Assembly: GCA_041648305.1 (NCBI GenBank)
Contig: JBAZPI010000030.1
Location: 1 to 11,036 of the forward strand
Length of the DNA: 11,036 nt
Source: JABILX01 sp041648305
GTDB lineage: Bacteria > Patescibacteriota > Gracilibacteria > UBA1369 > LOWO2-01-FULL-3
Direction: 5' to 3'
Positions within the stretch are counted from its first letter, which is position 1. Every line of letters begins with the position of its first letter. A program made the position numbers and the translations under genes. Below, piece by piece: positions 1-5,994 of the stretch. Below the pieces are notes generated by a model. It did no database searches and was not told where the DNA came from. It saw only the letters and a program-made list of their open reading frames with translations.

Positions 1-1280
1 TGAACAGCAATTACTGCAATTATTGTGGGGACGATAAGAATTGCTATTTGGATCTTGCCGGGGAGGCGAATGAGGACTGTTATTTCAATCTTTTTACGAA
101 GTTTTCGAAGAATTGTGCCGATTGTACGTTTGCTTATACTTCAGAGCTTTGTTATGAGGTGATAAATTGTCATCAGTGCTGGAATTGCAGGTTTTCGATG
201 TATCTTGAGAACTGTAATGATTGTGCGTTTTGTTTTGATTTAAAGGGGTGCTCGGATTGCGCGTTTTGTTGGAATTTGAGGCATAAGAAGCATCACGTTT
301 TTAATAAGCCACTTAGCAAGGAGGTGTATGAAAAAGCGATTAAAGATTTAAAGTTTGGGTCGCATGAGGCGATGCAGAAGGCTCACGCGAAATGGAAGAA
401 AGTGATGGCTGAGGATGCGATTCATAGAGCAATGTGGGGATCAAATGCGGAGGATTGTAGCGGGGACGCGATCAAGAATTCCAAGAATTGTCATGACTGC
501 TACAACATCGTGAACTCTTGGGATTGCAAATGGTTGTATGACGTTTTGGATGCCAAGGATTGCTATGATTTGAATTATTCGCTGTATAAACCGGAGGTTG
601 CGTGCGAGTTAATTTCGACGTTGGCGATGAAATATTCGGCTTTTAATATGGCGAGCCATTATTGCGATAATGTTTTTTATTGCGATCAGTGTAATAACAC
701 GTCGGAATGTTTTGGGTGCATAGCTTTGAATAGGTATAAATACTGCATTTTGAACAAGCAATATACGAAGGAGGCGTATGTGGACTTGAAGGCGAAGTTG
801 ATTGAGCATATGCGGAAGACTGGCGAGTGGGGCGAATTTTTCCCGGCGGGGATTGCTCCGAGTGCGTACAATGAGACGGTTGCGATGGAATACATGCCGA
901 TAAGTAAGGAAGAAGCTTTGAAAAAAGGCTACAAGTGGAAAGATATTAGCAAGCGCGAGTTTGTGAAGCAGAAATATGAAGTTCCGGATGTGATTGCTGA
1001 CGTGCCGGATTCGGTTGTGGATGAGGTTTTGGCGTGTGAAGGTTGTGGCAAGAATTTTAAAATTATTTCACAGGAGTTTAAGTTTTATAAGGAGAGAGTT
1101 TTGCCTGTGCCGCGAAAATGTCCCGATTGTAGGCATTTGGATCGGATGGCGATAAGGACGCCGCGAAAACTTTGGGATAGGAAGTGCTCGAAGTGCGGAG
1201 GTGAGGTTAGTTCGACGTACGAGCCTGGGAGGGCGGAAAAGGTGTATTGCGGGAAGTGCTATGAAGAAGAGGTGTACTGA
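1..1280 (+). CDS. Long Cys-rich two-block protein with C-terminal zinc ribbon (5' partial)
   Basis: The frame is open from base 3, so the N-terminus lies left of the window; the TTG at 48 is internal and not the start. Visible parts in order: Cys block 1 (first lattice Cys at base 42, then Cys or a small residue every third position to base 276), a cap and linker (VFNKPLSKEVYEKAI), Cys block 2 closing with CFGC, a conserved tail (GEWGEFFP, AYNETVAMEYMP), and a zinc ribbon from base 1035 (CEGC, CPDC, CSKC, CGKC). The end CYEEEVY at a TGA matches the usual end of this CPR family as I remember it, so the stop is real and UGA is not recoded. No signal peptide region is visible and there is no CxxCH haem motif. 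By analogy with the gene starting at 5928, the missing part probably carries an N-terminal ribbon. The function is unknown; metal binding or a structural thiol lattice is an inference. Confidence 0.85.
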   Translation, partial: NSNYCNYCGDDKNCYLDLAGEANEDCYFNLFTKFSKNCADCTFAYTSELCYEVINCHQCWNCRFSMYLENCNDCAFCFDLKGCSDCAFCWNLRHKKHHVFNKPLSKEVYEKAIKDLKFGSHEAMQKAHAKWKKVMAEDAIHRAMWGSNAEDCSGDAIKNSKNCHDCYNIVNSWDCKWLYDVLDAKDCYDLNYSLYKPEVACELISTLAMKYSAFNMASHYCDNVFYCDQCNNTSECFGCIALNRYKYCILNKQYTKEAYVDLKAKLIEHMRKTGEWGEFFPAGIAPSAYNETVAMEYMPISKEEALKKGYKWKDISKREFVKQKYEVPDVIADVPDSVVDEVLACEGCGKNFKIISQEFKFYKERVLPVPRKCPDCRHLDRMAIRTPRKLWDRKCSKCGGEVSSTYEPGRAEKVYCGKCYEEEVY

Positions 1281-1281
1281 T

Positions 1282-1659
1282 TTACATATTTATGAATTTC
1301 GGACTTTCAAATGTTCCTTCTCCTCTGTGTGAACTCTCAGCGCAGTCCCATCCGTAGTCTGGGTAATATTTGATTACGAATTGAAGGGCGAGTTGTCCAT
1401 TGACTTTGCCCGTTACTGCGAAATGCGGAATGGGGACTTGTCTTGCCGATGTGTGATGTATGGTTATTTCTCCTCTGCAGCCGTTGAGTTCCGGGAATTT
1501 TTGTCCTACGTTTATCGGGAGATGTCTCTCTAGGAGGTTTATTGCGGTTTGTGCGTTCATTGGAGACTGGGTTTGGGCTTCTTCAATCAAACTGTCAACC
1601 ATTGTTTTGAGTAACGGATAGGTAGCTACGTTGTCGAGTGGAACCGATATTGTGTTCAT
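1282..1659 (-). CDS. Small hypothetical protein, last gene of a four-gene operon
   Basis: This is a 125-residue protein that I do not recognise. It has a helical first half (a Leu/Glu-rich stretch around residues 15-45) and a second half that alternates in a beta-like way (GEITIHHTSAR, FAVTGKVNGQLALQFVIKYY), ending in a polar tail with one Trp-Asp-Cys. No membrane segment or signal peptide is visible. It is the distal gene of the minus-strand cluster, 27 bases after the previous gene, and it converges on the Cys-rich gene with one base between the two stop codons. No Shine-Dalgarno is present; the leader reads TTAAAACCACAAATT just before ATG, very close to the leader of the first gene in the cluster. 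Coding status rests on length, operon position and balanced amino acid composition. No function is assigned. Confidence 0.65.
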   Translation of the reverse strand: MNTISVPLDNVATYPLLKTMVDSLIEEAQTQSPMNAQTAINLLERHLPINVGQKFPELNGCRGEITIHHTSARQVPIPHFAVTGKVNGQLALQFVIKYYPDYGWDCAESSHRGEGTFESPKFINM

Positions 1660-1686
1660 AATTTGTGGTTTTAAGGTTTGAAATGT

Positions 1687-2001
1687 TTATATAATTTTCT
1701 TTTCTCGTCCTTTCAAGGCATGCCATGCTCCTACTATTGAAAAGAGAAAAGATGCGATAACTATCAATCCACCCAAGTAGATTAGATATTTGGAAACAGC
1801 ATTTTCCCAGAGAATACCTGCGAACAGAACAGCAAGTCCTGGTAAAAGAATCCGTTTTATTATTTTACTTTCTTGGTCGAAATGGAATTTAGTAAAATTA
1901 GACTCTGTTTGTATTAGCCAGGTTGCCATGTAGCCCAGTTCAAATAGGTACGCAGAGGCTGCTATATATCGTTCGTGACTCATTATTTTGTTTGGTTCCA
2001 T
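1687..2001 (-). CDS. Small two-helix membrane protein, hypothetical
   Basis: This is a 104-residue protein with about 50 polar N-terminal residues followed by two hydrophobic stretches, roughly residues 51-65 (LLPGLAVLFAGILW) and 72-95 (LIYLGGLIVIASFLFSIVGAW). It ends in a basic tail (KGREKKII), so by the positive-inside rule the C-terminus is probably cytoplasmic. It is the third gene of the minus cluster, 32 bases after its upstream neighbour. Two starts are possible: the ATG at 2001 or one six codons later at 1983. Neither has a Shine-Dalgarno; the first has the TTAA/CAAAC-type leader seen elsewhere in the window and is preferred. I do not recognise the family. As the only obvious membrane protein of the cluster, it could anchor the products of the other three, but that is speculation. 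Confidence 0.65.
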   Translation of the reverse strand: MEPNKIMSHERYIAASAYLFELGYMATWLIQTESNFTKFHFDQESKIIKRILLPGLAVLFAGILWENAVSKYLIYLGGLIVIASFLFSIVGAWHALKGREKKII

Positions 2002-2033
2002 ATTGTTTGAATTAATGATAAATAAGATTTAAT

Positions 2034-2393
2034 TTATCCGAGGCGTCTTCGTGGATTGGATCCAATTACGACGGGTCCGTCTGGAACGTGTCCGATTGTT
2101 GTTGAGTGTGGATCCAGTACTGGCGGTGGTCCCACGCGCAGTGTTTCCGCAATCGCTTCGGCTGTGATTCTTGTGGCATCCAAGATGATTTGAGTATCAC
2201 TGCTTGTGGTTTGAGGTGTCAGCAGTGAAGTCACTTTTTGGAGAATTTCCGAAGCGGCTGCCAAGGGGTCTTCTGATTGGACTATGTTTTCTTTAACAAA
2301 TCTGTCTATTCTGGGGATTTCATCCTGTTTTCCCGGATGTTGTCTTACGGCGACAAATTCTTCTGCGAGATTGTGTAAGGTTTGTGTGTCCAT
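2034..2393 (-). CDS. Hypothetical soluble protein, second gene of the operon
   Basis: This is a 119-residue protein with no recognised family. The first two thirds look alpha-helical and acidic (LAEEFVAVRQ, AASEILQKVTSLL, ATRITAEAIAETLRV). The last third is Pro/Gly-rich and probably disordered (GPPPVLDP, GHVPDGPVVIG), ending in a basic RRRLG. No Cys, signal peptide or membrane segment is visible. It lies 31 bases behind the first gene of the cluster and 32 bases ahead of the small membrane protein, consistent with co-transcription from the promoter at 2860-2888. The leader contains TTTAACCG and an A-run before the ATG but no Shine-Dalgarno. No function can be assigned. Confidence 0.6.
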   Translation of the reverse strand: MDTQTLHNLAEEFVAVRQHPGKQDEIPRIDRFVKENIVQSEDPLAAASEILQKVTSLLTPQTTSSDTQIILDATRITAEAIAETLRVGPPPVLDPHSTTIGHVPDGPVVIGSNPRRRLG

Positions 2394-2424
2394 GTTTTTG
2401 AGCGGTTAAATGTTGTCTGAAAAT

Positions 2425-2829
2425 TTAGCTTAAACCTTGGTTTATAAGGTCTCTTACTCTGGTTGCAAATTCTTCTGGTTGAACGAGGATGTATTGGCCG
2501 CCTTTATCCAGATCTTCAGCCAAATAGCTGCTCATTCCGTTGATATATTTGTCTGGATTTTCGGGATCGAAGCCACCGGATGCGTTTTTTTGCATTGTTT
2601 TTATCTGTGGCTTTAGTTGCCTGAATGCTTCCAGAAATTTTGTGACCGGGGAATCTGCCACAGAAATTGCTCTCCCTTCTTCAACGCCTTTGTCTAATTG
2701 AATTATGGCTTCTCTTGCGAGTGCGGCTGTTCCGTAAAGCAGTTTTGCGGCATCATATAATTCTTGTCTTACATCCATGCCTTCGGGGGCTCCTTCAATT
2801 CTTCCTTGTGGTGCGTTTGGGTTTGTCAT
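2425..2829 (-). CDS. Hypothetical acidic helical protein, first gene of the operon
   Basis: This is a 134-residue protein with no recognised family. A short flexible N-terminus (about 17 residues, Pro/Gly-rich) precedes mostly helical sequence: VRQELYDAAKLLYGTAALA around residues 20-40, then FLEAFRQLKPQIKTM around 65-80. After a Gly/Asn/Asp-rich turn, a last segment ends in a Phe-Ala-Thr-Arg-Val-Arg-Asp helix. There is no Cys and no membrane segment. It is the promoter-proximal gene of the minus cluster, with a good promoter whose start site should lie about 24 bases upstream of the ATG. The leader is TTAAAACCAACTAA before the ATG, without a Shine-Dalgarno. It is divergent from the TrmB-like regulator across 145 bases, so that regulator is a candidate for controlling this operon. 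Confidence 0.65.
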   Translation of the reverse strand: MTNPNAPQGRIEGAPEGMDVRQELYDAAKLLYGTAALAREAIIQLDKGVEEGRAISVADSPVTKFLEAFRQLKPQIKTMQKNASGGFDPENPDKYINGMSSYLAEDLDKGGQYILVQPEEFATRVRDLINQGLS

Positions 2830-2859
2830 ATTAGTTGGTTTTAAAATATATTAGGTACA

Positions 2860-2888
2860 ATCGTAACATCGAAACTTGTGTTTGTCAA
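2860..2888 (-). promoter_or_regulatory. Promoter of the minus-strand four-gene operon
   Basis: Read on the minus strand, a perfect -35 box TTGACA (2888-2883) is followed after 17 bases by TACGAT (2865-2860). The predicted start is near 2853, giving a leader of about 24 bases to the ATG at 2829. It lies back to back with the promoter of the TrmB-like gene. Confidence 0.6.
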
Positions 2889-2910
2889 TAATCTAGGACA
2901 GCAATGTTAA

Positions 2911-2941
2911 TTAGCTTGATTTTGGCTTTTGTTTAAGCTAA
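2911..2941. promoter_or_regulatory. Inverted repeat overlapping the TrmB-like gene promoter
   Basis: A perfect 7-bp inverted repeat, TTAGCTT at 2911-2917 and AAGCTAA at 2935-2941, has arm starts 24 bp apart. The left arm overlaps the start of the -35 box and the right arm overlaps the -10 box. This is where an autoregulatory operator would sit. Seven matching bases in AT-rich DNA could also be chance. Confidence 0.35.
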
Positions 2942-2944
2942 AAT
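2916..2944 (+). promoter_or_regulatory. Promoter of the TrmB-like regulator gene
   Basis: TTGATT (2916-2921), a 17-base spacer and TAAAAT (2939-2944) form a standard housekeeping-type promoter. The predicted start is near 2951, leaving a leader of about 24 bases before the ATG at 2975. Confidence 0.5.
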
Positions 2945-2974
2945 AAGGGTGTCGGTGTTTTATGACAGTAGGTA

Positions 2975-3712
2975 ATGAAAGAGCTTTTTAAAAAATTAGG
3001 AGCGAGCGAGAAGGAAGCGGAGACGTTCTTGAAATTGCTTGAACTTGGGGCGCAGCCCGCGAGCGTGATTGCGCGGCATATGCATGTGCCGAGGTCGACG
3101 ATGTATTTGATTTTGGACCAGCTTAAAAAGCTTGGATTGGTTGAGGAATTTGAGAGAAAGGGGATGAAGTATTTTAGATGTATTTCTGTTCGTGAGATTG
3201 GAGATGTTTTGAAGCTTCGTGAGGATGAAATTAAGAGGACGCAGGAGCTTTTGGACGCGAATTTGGCAGATTTGCAAGCGTTGGAAAACAAACTTTCGAT
3301 TACGCCGAAAGTGAAGTTTTTTGAAGGTGAAGAGGCGGTGATGTCGATGTATGAATCTGTTTTGAATGAGAAAGGTTTTTGTGCGTTTTTTAATCCGGGA
3401 GTGGAGAACAGAGTGATGAAGATTTATTTTGATAAGGTTGAAAAGGCGGTTAGGGCGAATAAGATGAAAGTGAGGGAGTTTGTGGTGGATTGTAAGGAGG
3501 GGCGTGAATATTTTAAAATGGCAAATACGGCCAGTCATAAAATGAAAATTCTTCCGAAAAGCGCGAAGTTTGATTCGGACACGATTATCTGTGATGACCG
3601 GATTTGCATGGTTTCTTATGGCGAAAAGGAGGTCTCTGCTGTTGTGATTTGGAACGACGCTTTAGTTGTGACGCAAAAGGCTATGTTTGAGGAGTTGTGG
3701 GGGAGGCTTTAA
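2975..3712 (+). CDS. TrmB-family transcriptional regulator
   Basis: This 245-residue protein has the usual size and layout of the TrmB family. Residues 1-70 form a winged helix-turn-helix; the recognition region is ASVIARHMHVPRSTMYLILD followed by the wing around KGMKYFR. Residues 77-108 form a charged coiled-coil linker suited to dimerisation. Residues 110-245 form the regulatory half (VKFFEGEEAVMSMYESVLN, then IICDDRICMVSYGEKEVSAVVI), resembling the phospholipase-D-like sensor fold known from the family. The family binds DNA as dimers and responds to small ligands, sugars in the archaeal founders; the ligand here cannot be read from sequence. It is divergent from the four-gene operon and followed by a toxin-antitoxin pair. 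No Shine-Dalgarno is visible. An AT-rich inverted repeat (GTTTTT-AAG-AAAAAC) lies just after the stop but lacks a T-run, so it is a poor terminator candidate. Confidence 0.85.
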   Translation: MKELFKKLGASEKEAETFLKLLELGAQPASVIARHMHVPRSTMYLILDQLKKLGLVEEFERKGMKYFRCISVREIGDVLKLREDEIKRTQELLDANLADLQALENKLSITPKVKFFEGEEAVMSMYESVLNEKGFCAFFNPGVENRVMKIYFDKVEKAVRANKMKVREFVVDCKEGREYFKMANTASHKMKILPKSAKFDSDTIICDDRICMVSYGEKEVSAVVIWNDALVVTQKAMFEELWGRL

Positions 3713-3793
3713 GGTTTTTAAGAAAAACTTAAGAAAAATTTAAGGTCCGGCGTTTATAATGTGTAGTGCTTTTTCTGAAAAATTTTAATTTCC

Positions 3794-3822
3794 TTGCTTC
3801 GTGCCTTAATGTACGTTATTAT
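3794..3822 (+). promoter_or_regulatory. Promoter of the toxin-antitoxin operon
   Basis: TTGCTT (3794-3799), a 17-base spacer and TATTAT (3817-3822) put the predicted start near 3829. That places the in-frame start candidates at 3794 and 3821 outside or at the edge of the message and favours the ATG at 3851 for the antitoxin. Confidence 0.55.
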
Positions 3823-3828
3823 GTACGT
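3809..3828. promoter_or_regulatory. Direct-repeat operator candidate of the toxin-antitoxin operon
   Basis: ATGTACGT occurs twice (3809-3816 and 3821-3828), separated by TATT, a 12-bp period of about one helical turn. Each copy is itself nearly palindromic around GTAC. The pair surrounds the -10 box, where Phd-type antitoxins usually bind to repress their own operon. Confidence 0.45.
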
Positions 3829-3850
3829 AGAAGAATTAACACAAATTGAT

Positions 3851-4210
3851 ATGAAAACTGATAGAACGCTTTCTATTACTGAAGCGAGGAAGGAGATTTT
3901 TAAGATTGCGAATGAGGTTCAGAAGCCGGATGTGCATTATGTTTTGACTGACAATGGTAAGCCGAAGGCGGTTATTATGTCTGCGGAGGAGTTTGAATCG
4001 TGGGTGGAGACGTTGGAGGTGATGGTGGAGATGCCTGATTTGGCGAAAGAAATTAAGGAAGCGGAAGAAGAGTTTGCAAGGGGAGAATATATTGATTTTG
4101 AGGATTATTTGAGAGAAGAGGGAATTGAAATTACCGATAACGGAGAAATTAAACATGTATCGAATCATCTTAAGAAAGCACGCAAACAAAGCGCTGCGAA
4201 AACTAGATAA
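3851..4210 (+). CDS. Phd/YefM-family antitoxin
   Basis: This 119-residue protein shows the Phd/YefM fold signature in its first 60 residues: SITEARKEIFKIANEVQ (the DNA-binding helices), VLTDNGKPKAVIMSAEEFESW (the strand-turn-strand and the helix that follows it). The remaining acidic and then basic half is where such antitoxins wrap the toxin. Length exceeds the typical 75-95 residues because the C-terminus runs 56 bases into the toxin gene. The start at 3851 was chosen because it opens directly into the conserved domain and lies downstream of the predicted transcription start; longer starts at 3821 and 3794 fall on promoter elements. It probably autorepresses through the repeats at 3809-3828. 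The leader reads TTAACACAAATTGAT before the ATG, without a Shine-Dalgarno. Confidence 0.85.
   Translation: MKTDRTLSITEARKEIFKIANEVQKPDVHYVLTDNGKPKAVIMSAEEFESWVETLEVMVEMPDLAKEIKEAEEEFARGEYIDFEDYLREEGIEITDNGEIKHVSNHLKKARKQSAAKTR
4142..4145 (+). promoter_or_regulatory. Shine-Dalgarno of the toxin gene
   Basis: GGAG lies nine bases before the ATG at 4155, inside the antitoxin frame. It is the only convincing Shine-Dalgarno I find in the window, and it selects 4155 over the longer in-frame start at 4125. Confidence 0.5.
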
Positions 4211-4406
4211 ACGGTATAGGGATAGGGTTATAAAGGCTATTCGGCTTTTGGCGCAGGATCCATATTTGGGAAAACCTTTACAGGGAGAATTTGACGGGAA
4301 ATATTCGCTTAGAGTTTGGCCTTATAGGATTATATACAGGATTTACAAGGATCGGCTTGTTGTTTATGTTATTTCGATTGGTCATAGGCAGGGTGTGTAC
4401 AACTAA
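4155..4406 (+). CDS. RelE/ParE-superfamily toxin
   Basis: This 83-residue protein has the compact layout of RelE-type toxins. It opens with a strand (YRIILRKHANKALRKL), followed by two helices (KRYRDRVIKAIRLL) and a Gly/Pro turn (LGKPLQGEFDGKYSLRVW). The last strands carry the conserved end, YRIIYRIYKDRLVVYVISIGHR then VY. Basic and aromatic residues at the positions used by ribosome-dependent RNases of this family are present (Arg53, Arg58, Arg78, Tyr82), so an mRNA interferase is likelier than a gyrase-targeting ParE, though sequence alone does not decide. It overlaps the antitoxin by 56 bases, which should couple their translation. Its stop codon lies at the point where the opposite-strand Cys-rich gene loses homology with its family, suggesting the module arrived by insertion. 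Confidence 0.85.
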   Translation: MYRIILRKHANKALRKLDKRYRDRVIKAIRLLAQDPYLGKPLQGEFDGKYSLRVWPYRIIYRIYKDRLVVYVISIGHRQGVYN

Positions 4407-5928
4407 ATCTCCTCGCGTGTCTGCGATCCGGGCATTTTTTTGGTACTGGAATATTTTGGTTTTTGTAGAATTTTAATTCTGGTGGAGTGATGCGGTAGTT
4501 TTTTCCGCAGTCTTCGCATGCGAGAATTTCGCCGAGGATTTTCGTGTCAATTTCGGCGATTGTATCTGGAACTTTAAACTTTTGTGGGAGGTATTCTTTC
4601 GGATCTTTTTCTTTCCAGCGCCAGCCTTTGTGCAAGGCTTCCTCTTTTGTTGTCGGGAAGTATTCGTATGCGATTGTTTCGTTGTATGCGAAAGGGGAGA
4701 GTGAAATTGGGAAATATTCGCCGTATTCACCTGTCTTTTTCATGTGCTCGATGATGCGTTTGCGGAGTGGTTCGTACTCGCTTTGCTCGTATTGTTTGTT
4801 CAAAATACAGATTTTTTTTTGGCGCATGCCGACGCAGCCGAAGATGTTCTGGCTGTTTTTTGTGAAAAATGAATATTCGACGTCTCTGGAATAAGAGACG
4901 CGCATGCAGAATTTCGCGTTGTATGCGGCTGAAGATGATGTGCATTCGTATATTAATTCGCTGTTGCGGCCTCCGGTGTACTGATCCATTGTGTCCTTTG
5001 CGTCCATTACGTTGAAAACGTAGCGTCCGTCGTGGACGTTTTTTACGTCAAAGCATTGGAAGCAGTTTTTCGAGTTGAAGATGTTGGTTCCGGTGCAATC
5101 TTCCGATTTCAAGATTGAAGGACCGTCTTTTGGGCGGGCAGATTTTAACTTTTCGAAGGCTTTCATGGCTTGTTCTCGTGTCTTGTGTGACCCAGGGTTG
5201 AATTCGGCCAGGCGCTTTTCGTATTCGCTTTTTGCGAGGCGTTTATTGAGGAAGCAGTATTGGCCTTTATCCAAGTCGGTGCACAAGAAACAGTTCGTGC
5301 ATCCGCGGCAATGGGAGAGGAAAGCTGAATTTGAACATCTTTCGCAAAATTCTAAGTATTGACTGTCGTAACAGGTTATGCATTCGATACATTCGTACAA
5401 AAGTTCGCTGTTTTCCGACACTTGCATGCAGTCGACGCAGTTTGAGGATTTGTTTCCTCTGTACGTGTAAAGAACTTCTTGGCATTTGTGAGTTCTTGCG
5501 CATAAATAACAATCTTTTGAGTCGCTCATGTCGCTGTTAAATTCGCAGTTTTCTGAGTTTTCCACTCGGAGAGAGGGGAGCGGGATGTCCAGGAGCAGTT
5601 CGTGGAATTGCTCGAAAAATGGTTTATTGAAGTCGAAGTCGCGGCCGTATTTCATTGGATCGAATTCGTCGCTGTACCAGTGGGTCTTTTCGCAGACTTT
5701 GTGTGGAGACTCGGGAGAGTATATGGAGATGATGTCTTGGCCTGTGACGTCGCATTTTCGGCGATAGAGATTTCTCTCGTTTCTGAATGCCATTCTCCTC
5801 GCAAGTCTGCAGGATGGACAATTTTGTGGTGGCGGAATTTGGGTTTCTCCTCCAAGCTTCTTCAAGAAATTTAGATCTTCTTGATAGATTTCAAAGGGTT
5901 TTGCGCAATTTTTGCAGGAAGTTTGCAT
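4369..5928 (-). CDS. Long Cys-rich two-block protein with N-terminal zinc ribbon, C-terminally truncated
   Basis: From the ATG at 5928 this is 519 residues; the open frame extends to 6042, but those 38 codons cover the divergent promoter region and the neighbour's start. Domains: zinc ribbon 5-85 (CKNC, CPSC; the second knuckle is degenerate, CDVTG and VCEKTHW), FFEQF entry helix at 104-108, Cys block 1 from Cys140, cap and linker (CFLNKRLAKSEYEKRL), block 2 ending IFGC, tail (GEYGEYFP, AYNETIAYEYFP), then the start of a second ribbon (CEDCGKNYRI, CPDRRHARR). The ribbon breaks off there: the knuckle CPDC has become CPDR, and after RRHARR the sequence turns into an unrelated 14-residue tail that overlaps the toxin gene. 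Homology ends about two bases from the toxin's stop codon. The protein may still be stable, but the C-terminal metal site is lost. Function unknown. Confidence 0.85.
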   Translation of the reverse strand: MQTSCKNCAKPFEIYQEDLNFLKKLGGETQIPPPQNCPSCRLARRMAFRNERNLYRRKCDVTGQDIISIYSPESPHKVCEKTHWYSDEFDPMKYGRDFDFNKPFFEQFHELLLDIPLPSLRVENSENCEFNSDMSDSKDCYLCARTHKCQEVLYTYRGNKSSNCVDCMQVSENSELLYECIECITCYDSQYLEFCERCSNSAFLSHCRGCTNCFLCTDLDKGQYCFLNKRLAKSEYEKRLAEFNPGSHKTREQAMKAFEKLKSARPKDGPSILKSEDCTGTNIFNSKNCFQCFDVKNVHDGRYVFNVMDAKDTMDQYTGGRNSELIYECTSSSAAYNAKFCMRVSYSRDVEYSFFTKNSQNIFGCVGMRQKKICILNKQYEQSEYEPLRKRIIEHMKKTGEYGEYFPISLSPFAYNETIAYEYFPTTKEEALHKGWRWKEKDPKEYLPQKFKVPDTIAEIDTKILGEILACEDCGKNYRITPPELKFYKNQNIPVPKKCPDRRHARRFSCTHPAYDQSK

Positions 5929-5936
5929 CGAGATTC

Positions 5937-5966
5937 TTTTTATCAGAGATTGAGGTTGGTTTGCAA
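5937..5966 (-). promoter_or_regulatory. Promoter of the long Cys-rich gene, leaderless
   Basis: Read on the minus strand: TTGCAA (5966-5961), an 18-base spacer ending in TGA, and TAAAAA (5942-5937) as a TGn-extended -10 box. Only eight bases separate it from the ATG at 5928, so the transcript should start at or within a few bases of the start codon. The -35 box is a palindrome also used in the other direction. Confidence 0.4.
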
Positions 5967-5987
5967 GTTCCGTTCTTGTGCTATAAT
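5961..5987 (+). promoter_or_regulatory. Promoter of the short Cys-rich operon, leaderless
   Basis: TTGCAA (5961-5966), a 15-base spacer and a perfect TATAAT (5982-5987) are followed by only seven bases before the ATG at 5995. Transcription would begin at or next to the A of the start codon, the classic leaderless layout. The short spacer is suboptimal, so the -10 box carries most of the evidence. Confidence 0.55.
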
Positions 5988-5994
5988 CCCCGCG

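Noticed and set aside
1278..1280. UGA recoded as glycine, as in Gracilibacteria or SR1
   Set aside because: The family's conserved C-terminal end is reached exactly at this TGA, and reading on gives unrelated sequence antisense to the next gene.
2996..3538. 180-codon minus-strand frame opposite the TrmB-like gene
   Set aside because: It is a His/Leu/Arg-rich shadow with no domain, fully antisense to a well-supported regulator gene.
3755..3760. TATAAT as a second upstream promoter for the toxin-antitoxin pair
   Set aside because: No -35 box lies at 15-19 bases; the nearest candidate, TTAAGA, is 20 bases away. The TTGCTT-17-TATTAT site nearer the gene is better.
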